From contig NZ_JARZHH010000083.1 in NCBI RefSeq assembly GCF_029946515.1, positions 1 to 44,743 on the forward strand: a stretch of DNA of 44,743 nucleotides. Direction: 5' to 3'. Each line of letters begins with the position of its first letter. Position 1 is the first letter of the stretch. The DNA is from Polyangium sp. 6x1. GTDB taxonomy: Bacteria; Myxococcota_A; Polyangia; Polyangiales; Polyangiaceae. The notes under the pieces were generated by a model. It was given only the letters and a program-made list of their open reading frames with translations. It was not told the DNA's origin and searched no databases. Made by a program: the position numbers and the translations under genes. Shown piece by piece: positions 16,403 to 24,900 of the stretch.

Positions 16403-16438
16403 TCCCGCGCCCGCGCCGCGAGCGCCTGCGTTCGCCCG

Positions 16439-17227
16439 CTACCCCACGGGGCGCGACCACCGCCTATCTGTATCGGAAATCCCGTCCCGCGCCACCGTAG
16501 CCCGCTCTAGCACGCGAAGCACGCTCGCCGGGTCACAACCGCAGATCCCCGACGCCCACGCAGGGTTCGCCTCCACCACGCCCCAGCCACGCCCAGCCAT
16601 GCGCCCGACATCCACGACGACAGCGGGCGGCAAGTCCACAACATCATCCGCGAGGAGCGCACGAAGGAATGCACGCGCGCATTCGATGTCGGCCTGGTCC
16701 GCCTCCCATTCGCCCGTCGCATTCCGCGCGATCTCCCCGCCGCGGATGTACGGGGAGAGTGCCGCTACGTCGCGCTCGAGAACGAAGCACCGAAACTCCA
16801 CCTCGAAGGCGACCGGCTCGCTCACCAGCACGGGGAGATCGGGCGGCAGCACGGGGTCCGGCTGGATCGCAGCGCCGTTCGCGTATACGCGCGCGGGAAA
16901 GCACTTCTCGTCCGTTGGCTTGACGAACACGCCATCGCGGATCGTCTGGGCCTCCGCGAGCGTCGTGAGGCGCACGTCCCGAAGGCGGTGGTGCTGGGGT
17001 AAACCGGGCAGCCAGTCGGCCGTTGGCTCGAGCAATACGATCCCGAGCTCGGAAGCGATGGCGTCCGCGAGGATCGTCTCGCCATAAAATACCGGCCCGC
17101 GAGCCGCGATGTCCTCCGGACAGCGGAACGAGCGAAGGCGCTCGACGTCCCAGCCAGCGGCGAGCGCCGCGGCGAACAGCGCGTTCGAGTCGGGGCTGTA
17201 GCGGCGGGAGAGCACGAGCGTCGGCAT
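16439..17227 (-). CDS. ATP-grasp domain protein (DUF4343-like)
   Basis: A 262-residue protein with features of a compact ATP-grasp enzyme: FVKPTDEKCFPARVY (ATP-binding lysine region), EFRCFVLERDVAALSPY, and near the C-terminus VVVDVGR followed by GWGVVEANPAWASG, where Asp, Glu and Asn would hold magnesium. ATP-grasp enzymes join a carboxylate to an amine or thiol through an acyl phosphate. ATG at 17227 is chosen; an upstream GTG at 17245 adds six residues. It lies downstream of the PKS/NRPS/TE operon on the same strand, about 110 nt after a small membrane protein gene. A role in that pathway is possible but unproven. Confidence 0.68.
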   Translation of the reverse strand: MPTLVLSRRYSPDSNALFAAALAAGWDVERLRSFRCPEDIAARGPVFYGETILADAIASELGIVLLEPTADWLPGLPQHHRLRDVRLTTLAEAQTIRDGVFVKPTDEKCFPARVYANGAAIQPDPVLPPDLPVLVSEPVAFEVEFRCFVLERDVAALSPYIRGGEIARNATGEWEADQADIECARAFLRALLADDVVDLPPAVVVDVGRMAGRGWGVVEANPAWASGICGCDPASVLRVLERATVARDGISDTDRRWSRPVG

Positions 17228-17335
17228 GGGACGAGGATGGTACACGGATCGGCAGCGGCGATGCCAGGGTTCGTCCGCGGACGAGATCGGATGCGGGAAG
17301 GGTTTGACGCCGTGCTTCGATCCGACGTGGTGCCG

Positions 17336-17590
17336 CTACGGGTCGTGGTTCGTCCACCAGAGCGATTGATGTTCGCCCTCGGAGTTGGGCTCGAGACGAC
17401 ACACGTCATCGGTGTGCCGGAGCCCCACGTAGACGACGATCGCGCCCACGACCGGGAGCAGCCAGATCATCGCGCTCTGCGCGATCTTCTGCCCGCGCGT
17501 GTAGAGGTCGCTCCTCCACAGCCGGACGGTGATCCCGATCTGGACCACCATCACAACCGCCGCGAGTATCACGAGCACGCTCCCCATCAT
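17336..17590 (-). CDS. Small two-helix membrane protein
   Basis: An 84-residue protein. A hydrophobic N-terminal helix (SVLVILAAVVMVVQIGITV) and a second helix (SAMIWLLPVVGAIVVYVGL) are joined by a short polar loop with YTRGQKIAQ. The pattern resembles the two-helix N-terminal module of phospholipase D-like membrane proteins (loop, then WLLPVVGAI), standing alone here. It lies 45 nt after the thioesterase stop on the same strand, so it may share the PKS/NRPS transcript. A small immunity or transport accessory role would be a guess. Confidence 0.55.
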   Translation of the reverse strand: MMGSVLVILAAVVMVVQIGITVRLWRSDLYTRGQKIAQSAMIWLLPVVGAIVVYVGLRHTDDVCRLEPNSEGEHQSLWWTNHDP

Positions 17591-17635
17591 GAGCTGCCGC
17601 GTGGCGCTCCCGCTACCTCGCCCGTAGGGATACCG

Positions 17636-18565
17636 TCATCCGAGCAGCTCCGCCAGGCGCCCCGAGATGAGCTTGCAGTCCGGATCCTCGCCGCTGAAGA
17701 GGGCCGCAGCGTCCGCGTTCAGGGGGTGATAATGGATTTGCTCCGGCGGCAGGCTACGCAGGTGCACGGTGTACGAGGTGTTCATGTCGAGCTCCAGCTC
17801 GTCATGCGACTTCCGGCCTACGACCAGCACCTCCACGTGCCCGCGAAGCCGACGCTTCGGCTGATAACCCAGCATGGCGGAGAGCCCCGCCTCGTACATC
17901 TTCATTCGATGCCGGAAGAGGTGCTCTTCAGCCTGGCTCTTGAGGTACCCCGCTTCCTTCACGAGCCCGGTGACGAAATCGTAACGCTCGTTCTCGGGCA
18001 GCGCACGGATCTGCTCCATGGGCAGCGGCACCTGGATGCCCAGCAGGCGCTCGAAGATGAAATGGTGATCCTCGATGGCCCGGAGCTGCAGCGCGTCCGT
18101 CCCCGGCAGGCACGCCCACGGGCGCAGGAACACCGGCATGATCTGGACGAGCATGGCCACCTCCTCGCCCTCCTCCTGCAGCCGGCACGCGAGCTCGTAC
18201 GAAGGCAGTCCCCCCATGCAGAACCCGCCGATGTAATAAGGTCCGTGCGGCTGCACCGCGCGGATGTGGCGCAACGTGTACTCGACCACCTCCTCCACGG
18301 TGCGCAGCGGCTCGCGCTCCTCGTCGAAGCCAGGCGCCTGGCAACCATAAAATGCCATGCGCTCGGGCAGGTGAGGCGCCATGTAGCGGAAATAAGAAAC
18401 CCCTCCGTCCGTGGCCGGGAAAAAGAAAAACGCTGGCCCGCCAGGTTGCCCTTTCTTGAATTGCACCACGTTGGAGGGCACGTCCTGGCGGGCGGCCTCT
18501 CGATTCTGAATGAGAGCGCGCAGAAGCTCTTGCTTGGTTCGTGAAAGCTCAGGGGTCGTCGTCAT
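17636..18565 (-). CDS. Thioesterase-like alpha/beta hydrolase with Cys nucleophile
   Basis: A 309-residue thioesterase-family protein encoded 11 nt after the NRPS. The body is typical of NRPS/PKS thioesterases (FFFFPATDGGVSYFRYMAPHL near residues 46-65; HGPYYIGGFCMGGLPSYELA near 107-126). The nucleophile elbow is G-F-C-M-G, so Cys116 replaces the usual Ser. By eye, the usual catalytic Asp after the following strand (here VAMLVQIMPV) and the C-terminal His (here LNADAAALFSGED) are not in their normal places. Cys nucleophiles occur in lactone- or lactam-forming thioesterases and in Dieckmann cyclases of tetramic acid pathways. It is the likely product-release enzyme. The first 30 residues (TKQELLRALIQNREAARQ) may be a docking helix. 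Confidence 0.8.
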   Translation of the reverse strand: MTTTPELSRTKQELLRALIQNREAARQDVPSNVVQFKKGQPGGPAFFFFPATDGGVSYFRYMAPHLPERMAFYGCQAPGFDEEREPLRTVEEVVEYTLRHIRAVQPHGPYYIGGFCMGGLPSYELACRLQEEGEEVAMLVQIMPVFLRPWACLPGTDALQLRAIEDHHFIFERLLGIQVPLPMEQIRALPENERYDFVTGLVKEAGYLKSQAEEHLFRHRMKMYEAGLSAMLGYQPKRRLRGHVEVLVVGRKSHDELELDMNTSYTVHLRSLPPEQIHYHPLNADAAALFSGEDPDCKLISGRLAELLG

Positions 18566-18576
18566 CGTCCTGTCTC

Positions 18577-21500
18577 CTACGTTGGAATCAGCTCCGAAAG
18601 CATGGCTTGGGCCTCGTCCTCGCTGAGCTCCGCCACCGCAGCCTCCAGCGCCTCCATGTCCCCGCGGCTCACCGCCGCCCGGAGCCGTGCGCGCTTGAAC
18701 ACGAGCGAAAGGCCGCGCACGGTGGGGTGCAGGAAGAGCTCCGTCATCGGCACGGATACGCCGAGCTGCTCGGCGGCGGCGTACAGCAATCGCGCCGCCA
18801 TCAAGGAATGCCCGCCCAGCGCGAAGAAATCATCGTTCCGACCCGGCCGACGCCCCGGGAGCAGCTCGGCATAAAGCGCCGCGACCGCCTCCTCCATGGG
18901 CCCCACCGGCGGCTCGTGGGCCACCTCGGAGGCGCGCCGCGAAAACGAGGCGGGCGGCAGCGCCTTGCGGTGAACCTTGCCATTCGGTGTACGCGGCAGC
19001 GCCTCCAGCACGGCAACGTGCGCCGGCACCATGTACCCGGGCAATCGGCCCGTGAGCCAGGTGCGTAGCTCCTGCGTCACGAGCGCCTCGCCGGCCTCGG
19101 GGCAGACGCAGGCGATGAGCTCGAGCGATCCATCGGGCCCCGGGCGAGCGACCACCGCCGCTTCTCTCACCCCCGGGTGCTGGCTCAGCACGTGCTCGAT
19201 CTCGCCGGTCTCGATTCGGTAGCCGCGGATCTTCACCTGTTCATCCCATCGCCCGAGGAACTCCACACGCCCGTCGCCATGCTGCCGCACGAGGTCCCCC
19301 GTGCGATAGCAACGCACGGGCGCGGGCAATGCGCTCCCTGGATTGATTTGCACGAAGCGCTCGGCCGTGAGCTCCGGCCGGTTCCAGTATCCGGCCGCCA
19401 CGCCCTCGCCGCCGATGTACAGCTCGCCAGGCACGCCTGGCCCCACGGGCAGCCCCGCCTCGTCCAGCACGTAGATCTGCGTATTCTCCAGAGGGCGACC
19501 CGCGAGGATCGGAGCGCCTGGCGTCAGGCGCTCGCGCAGCGACCAGATGGTGGTCTCCGTGGGGCCGTACAGGTTCCAGAGCTCCGCGCAGCGCGTGGCC
19601 AGAAAGTCCACGACCTCGCGCGACGGGTGCTCGCCGCCGCAGAATGCCTTGAGCCGCTCGTCGCCCTTCCAACCCGACGCCATGAGGAGCGACCAGGTGG
19701 CGGGCGTGCCTTGCATGGCCGTGACGCCGCGCGATTCGAGCAGACGCGCGAGGCGCTTGCCGTCGCGCACGCCCTCCGTCTCGGCCAGCACCAAAAGGGC
19801 CCCTGTCACGAGCGGTAGAAAAAGCTCGAGCGCGGAGATGTCGAAGGACCAGGTGGTCACCGCGAGGAACACGTCCTCCGCGCCGAGCCCCGGAGCACGC
19901 GCATGGGCCCACAAGCAGCTCACCACGTTGCGGTGGCGCACCACGACGCCCTTCGGCCTGCCGGTGGACCCCGAGGTGTAGAGCAAATAGGCGGGATCCT
20001 CGGAGGTCACGGTGACCGCCGGCGGCGCATCGGCGCGCAGGGGCTCGAGGTCCCGCAATGAAAGCACAGGCACGTCTTCGGGCACGACGCTGGGGGCCGC
20101 ATGCTCGGACAGGACCAGCCGGGTCTGGCTATCGGCCAGCATGAAGCGCAGCCGCTCCTCGGGCATCTCCGGATCCAGCGGCAGGTACGCGGCTCCGGCG
20201 GCAAGCACGCCGAGGACCGCACAGAAGAGCTCCGGCGAGCGCTGACCGAGCACCGCGACGAAATGGCCCGCGCCGACCCCACGCGCGGCGAGGGCGTGCG
20301 CGATCCCGTGCGCGCGTGAAAGGACCTCGGCGCCCGAGAGCGTGCGCTCCGCGCAAGTGACGGCAGGCGCCTCCGGCGTCTGCTCGAGTCGCTCACGCAC
20401 CCAGGCGTGCAGGCAAAGCTCGCGAGGATAGGCGTGCTCGGTCCGGTTCCAATCCAGGAGCACCTCCCGCGCGCGCGCCTCGCCGAGCAGACAAGCCGTG
20501 TCCACGGGCGCCTCCGGCGCAGCGCAAAGGCGCGCGGCCAGCGTCGTGAAGGATTCGGCGAAACGCGGCGCGAACTCACTGGAAAAAAGCGCCGCGCTCG
20601 AGAGCAAAACCCCCCGGGTGCCTCCGGGGCTCGGCGTGAGGTGGAACTCCAGGTCGAACTGGCAGAGCTTCGGATCGAAGGGGAGCTCTTCCGTCGAGAG
20701 CCCCGCGAGCCGCAGGGGACGAGACACGTTTTGCAGGCCGAAGAAGACCTGGAAGAGCGGGCTGCGCGAGGGATCACGCGTCTGCCCGGAGAGCTGCACG
20801 AGCTCTTCGAACGCCACGTCCTGATGCTCGGCCGCCTCCAGGCCGACGCGGTGGACACGCCGCACGAGCTCGCGGAAGTCGATCCCCTGCGGGATCTCGA
20901 TGCGCAGGACGAGCGTGTTCACCATGCAGCCGATGAGGGGCTCGAAGCTGCGATCCCCGCGGTTGGCGTGCGGGATGCCCACGACGAGGTCCCTCTGGCG
21001 GCTCATCCGCTGCAAGGCGACCGCGAAGACGGCGAGGAGCGCTGCGAAGGGGGTCGCGCCCGCCTCCGAGGCGACACGCGCGAGCGCCGCGTCCACGTCC
21101 GGCGGGAGGAGGCAACGATGCTGCCGCCCCTCGTAGCGGGTGAGGGCAGGGCGTGGAAAGTCGCAGGGCAGCTCCAGCGAGGGCAAGCGCTCGAGCCGCG
21201 CGCGCCAGTATGGGAGGCTCCGGGAGGCCTGGTAGACCTGGCGCTCCCAGTCCACGAAGTCCGCATACCCCAGGCGAAGCTCGGGGAGCGCGGCGGGCTC
21301 TCCGGAGAGCTCCTCGCCATAAAGCGCCGCGAGCTCCTCGTTGAACAGGCCGAGCGACCACCCATCGACCACCAGGTGATGAAGCCCGATCGCCCACACG
21401 TGGGCATCGGGGCCGAGCTCCAGCAGGCAACTCCTCACGGGCGGCTCGCGCCCGAGGTCGAAGGGGCGCGCCAAGGCTTCGCGCAGGGCCTGTTGCACTT

Positions 21501-21942
21501 GCTCCTCGGTGGGCGGCTCCGGGAAGCGCACGCGCTGCAAGGGCAACGTGTGGCGGTCTTCGATGAACTGCACCAGGTGTCCTTCGAGCTCCACGAAGGT
21601 GGCCCGGAGCGCCTCGTGCCGAGCGACAACGCGCTGCTGGGCGCGTTCCAGGAGCTCCGGACGCAAAGGGCCGCGGATTTCGTACGCCTGGGCGACCAGG
21701 TAGGCGGCCTCCCCGGGCGCAAGCCGGGAGAGGAACCACAGCCGGCGCTGGACGCTGGAGAGGCCGGTCGCCGTGCGTCCGGAAAGGAGCGAGAGCAACT
21801 CGGCCTTGTGGGCTCGCAGCGCCTCCTTGTCCTCCGCCTGGAGGGCGCCGGGCGGGGCCTTGAAGCGGAGCTGGCCCTCGGACGCCCAGAGCCGCACGCC
21901 CTTGCCGGTGAGGAGACCTACGAGCGACTTGGCCGTCGTCAC
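18577..21942 (-). CDS. NRPS module: TubC-type docking domain, C, A (glycine predicted), PCP
   Basis: A 1121-residue single-module nonribosomal peptide synthetase. Residues 1-55 look like a TubC-type docking domain. A condensation domain (about 58-490) has an intact HHLVVDG at 188-194. The adenylation domain (about 500-1000) has LLYTSGSTGRPKGV, NLYGPTETTIW and YRTGDLV. Read against GrsA, its ten specificity residues are D-I-L-Q-C-G-L-I-W-K, one residue from a known glycine code (DILQLGLIWK). A carrier domain follows with LGGHSLMA, then a roughly 60-residue tail with an acidic helical end. GTG at 21942 overlaps the PKS stop as GTGA. It should condense glycine onto the PKS beta-ketoacyl chain. 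There is no epimerase or reductase domain. Confidence 0.9.
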   Translation of the reverse strand: MTTAKSLVGLLTGKGVRLWASEGQLRFKAPPGALQAEDKEALRAHKAELLSLLSGRTATGLSSVQRRLWFLSRLAPGEAAYLVAQAYEIRGPLRPELLERAQQRVVARHEALRATFVELEGHLVQFIEDRHTLPLQRVRFPEPPTEEQVQQALREALARPFDLGREPPVRSCLLELGPDAHVWAIGLHHLVVDGWSLGLFNEELAALYGEELSGEPAALPELRLGYADFVDWERQVYQASRSLPYWRARLERLPSLELPCDFPRPALTRYEGRQHRCLLPPDVDAALARVASEAGATPFAALLAVFAVALQRMSRQRDLVVGIPHANRGDRSFEPLIGCMVNTLVLRIEIPQGIDFRELVRRVHRVGLEAAEHQDVAFEELVQLSGQTRDPSRSPLFQVFFGLQNVSRPLRLAGLSTEELPFDPKLCQFDLEFHLTPSPGGTRGVLLSSAALFSSEFAPRFAESFTTLAARLCAAPEAPVDTACLLGEARAREVLLDWNRTEHAYPRELCLHAWVRERLEQTPEAPAVTCAERTLSGAEVLSRAHGIAHALAARGVGAGHFVAVLGQRSPELFCAVLGVLAAGAAYLPLDPEMPEERLRFMLADSQTRLVLSEHAAPSVVPEDVPVLSLRDLEPLRADAPPAVTVTSEDPAYLLYTSGSTGRPKGVVVRHRNVVSCLWAHARAPGLGAEDVFLAVTTWSFDISALELFLPLVTGALLVLAETEGVRDGKRLARLLESRGVTAMQGTPATWSLLMASGWKGDERLKAFCGGEHPSREVVDFLATRCAELWNLYGPTETTIWSLRERLTPGAPILAGRPLENTQIYVLDEAGLPVGPGVPGELYIGGEGVAAGYWNRPELTAERFVQINPGSALPAPVRCYRTGDLVRQHGDGRVEFLGRWDEQVKIRGYRIETGEIEHVLSQHPGVREAAVVARPGPDGSLELIACVCPEAGEALVTQELRTWLTGRLPGYMVPAHVAVLEALPRTPNGKVHRKALPPASFSRRASEVAHEPPVGPMEEAVAALYAELLPGRRPGRNDDFFALGGHSLMAARLLYAAAEQLGVSVPMTELFLHPTVRGLSLVFKRARLRAAVSRGDMEALEAAVAELSEDEAQAMLSELIPT

Positions 21943-24900
21943 AGGCTGCCTTCCTCCAGTTGCGCGGCGAGGGCCTCGGCGTCGATGACCGGCTTGCGCG
22001 CCTCTCGGACGTGGGCGCAGAGCCCCTGGGCCAGCGCGCGGAGGGCCCGATCTTCGAGGAGGAGTGATACCGGCACGTCCACCTGCAGGAGCGCGCGAAG
22101 GCGATTGTTGAGCTGCATGGCCATGATGGAGTCGAGCCCGAGCCGTTTGAGCGAAGACTCCGGCGGGAGCATCGACGCCGGGAGTTGCAGAATCGCGGAG
22201 GCGCGGAGGCGCAGGATCTGCTCGACGAGGGCCGGCTCGGGGGCACCTTGCGCGTCACGTACGGCCTGTTCCAGGCGCGAGAGCTCGGGCACCTCGGGCG
22301 CGGGCGCCGCGTTGATCTCGGGTTTGGGGAGCGTGGTGCCCGAGAGGCCCTCGGGCCAGTAGGGCTTTCGTTGCCAGGGGTAAGCGGGGAGGGGAAGGAA
22401 ACGCCCGCCGCGCCGCTGCACCGCGTGCCAGTCCACCTCCACGCCGCACGTGTAGAGCTGCGCGAGCGCCTCGTAGAGATAACGTTGCCCCTCGCCGCGC
22501 CGCAGCGAATGCAGGATCACGGCGCTCACGCCTTCCTCGGCGACCGTCTGCTCGCAAGCATGGCCGAGCAGCGGGTGGGGCCCGACTTCGAGCAGCAGGC
22601 GGACGCCGTCCCGGAGAAGCGCGCGCACCTGTTCGTGGAAATGCACGGGTTCGCGCACGTTTCGGACCCAATGGCGCGTGTCGAGCTCCGGCCCCTCGGC
22701 GACGAGGCCCGTGGTGGTGGAGTACAGAGGAAGCGCGGCGCGTCGAGGCGTGACCCCGGCGAGGTCCCTCGCGAGCGCCCCCTGCACAGGCTCCACCTGG
22801 GGGCAATGCGACATGGGGAACTCGGGGCCCATGACGCGCGCAAAGGCGCCCTGCGCTTGCACCTCCGCGACGAGCGCCTCCACGGCCTCGCGCTCGCCCG
22901 CGAGAGCGAAGCTCCGCGGCCCGTTTCGCGCAGCCACACTCGCGCGCCCGGACCAGCGCGCGAGGGCCGCCGCGAGCTCGTCCGGCGAGCTCTCGACGAT
23001 GGCCATGGTTCCCCGACCATGCAGCGATCGCAGGTGCCGGCTGCGCGCACAGATGACGCGGGCCGCGTCCTCCAGGCTCAAGGCGCCCGCCACGTGCGCC
23101 GCCGCCACCTCGCCCATGCTGTGGCCGACGACCGCCGCCGCCCGAACGCCCAGCGACTCCCAGAGCCGGCAAAGCGCCACCTGGAACGCGAACAGCGCCG
23201 GCTGCGCGACATCGGCCCTGTCCTCGATGGCCTTTCCCTCGGAGAGCCGCGCGGCGATCGACCCGCCGAGGTAGGGCGCGAGGGCCGCATCACAGGAGAG
23301 GAGCGCATGGCGAAACGCGGGCTCTTGCTCCAGGAGCTCTCGGCCCATGCCCTCCCACTGGCCGCCCTGACCCGGGAAGACGAAGGCCAGGCGCGGCGGC
23401 TCGGTGGGCGAGAGGCGCGCCCCGAGGGGGTGGGACAAGGCCGCGACGAGCTGCTCGCGCAGGCCGGCGCGCGTGCTGCCGACCACGGCCACGCGGTGCC
23501 CGAGGTGGCTGCGGCCGCAAGCCGCCGTGTAGCAGAGGTCGTCGAGGTCGAGGTCCGGCTGGGTCCCGAGGCGGGAAAGGAGCCCCGCCACCCGTACGCG
23601 CAGGGCCTCGGGTGTGTGCGCCGAGACCGGGAGCACGCGTGGCAGCGCGGGCGCCTCGGCGCCCGGGACGTCCCGCAGATGGGGGCGCACAGGCACGCCC
23701 TGCTCCTGCAAGGTCGCGGCGGCTTCGAGCAGCGCCTCCCCCTCGGGGGCACGGCGGTGGACCGAGGCGACGACGCGGCCCGGGCGGCCTGCGTGCGCGA
23801 GGCACTGCTCCACGAAGCGGACGAGCGCGGGCTGCGGGCCCACTTCGAGAAAGAGATCCTCGCCTCGCTGGGCGAGCAGGTCGACGGCCCCCGCGAAGTC
23901 CACGGGCTCGCGCAGGTTGCGGACCCAGTAGCGCGCGTCGAGATCACGCCCCTCGACGAAGCGCCCTGTCACCGTGGAGAGCAGCGGGATGTGCGTGGGC
24001 TGCGGCGATATCTCCGAGAGCCCGGCGAGGAGCTCCCCCAGGATGGGATCGACGAGCGGGCTGTGCGAGGGGAAGGCGATGTCGACGAAGGCGCAGCGCA
24101 CGCCTGCCGCTCGCTGCTCGGCGGCCAGGCGTTCGAGCGCGGCGCGCTCGCCGGAGAGCGCGGTCGAGGTGGGCGCATTGAACACGGCGAGCGTGACGCC
24201 CTCCATGCCGTGGATCGCCGCCGCGAGCTCGTGCCGCGATCGCTCCACCAGCAAGAGCCCTCCCTGGCCTGCGAGCCGCCGGGTGAGCTTTCCACGCAGG
24301 CAGACGAGCCGCACGGCATCCTCGAGGGTCAGCGCGCCTGCCACGTGCGCGGCGGCGACCTCGCCGAGGCTGTGCCCGAGCACGGCCCGCGGGACGACGC
24401 CCCAGGAGCGCCACAGCTCGGCCAGGGCCACCTGCACGGCGAAGATCGCGGGCTGTACCACGTCCGGCTCGTTCAGCCGCGATGCCTCGGGCGGGGCGAA
24501 GAGCTCTTGCAAAAGCGACCACCCGACCTCCGCCTGGATCGCCCGATCGCAAGCGGCAAGCCGCGCGCGAAACAGGGGCGAGGCCACGAGCAGCTCGCGG
24601 GCCATGCCGAGCCACTGGGAGCCGTGCCCTGCGAAGTAGAAGACGGGCTGCCGAGGCGCGCGCGACGAGGGGTTCGGGGCCGCGACGGGCCACGCAGGCC
24701 TCTCGCTCGCCCGCCACGCCTCGAGCACGACATGGGCGTTGGCGCCGCCGAATCCGAACGAGCTGACGCCTGCGCGGGCTGGCCCCTCTCGCTCCGGCCA
24801 CGGGCCCGGCCGGGCCTGGACCTCGATGCCCAGGGAGGCGAAGTCGATCTGAGGGTTCGGCGTGCCGAAGTGCAGGCTCGCCGGGAGCTCATGGTGGCGC

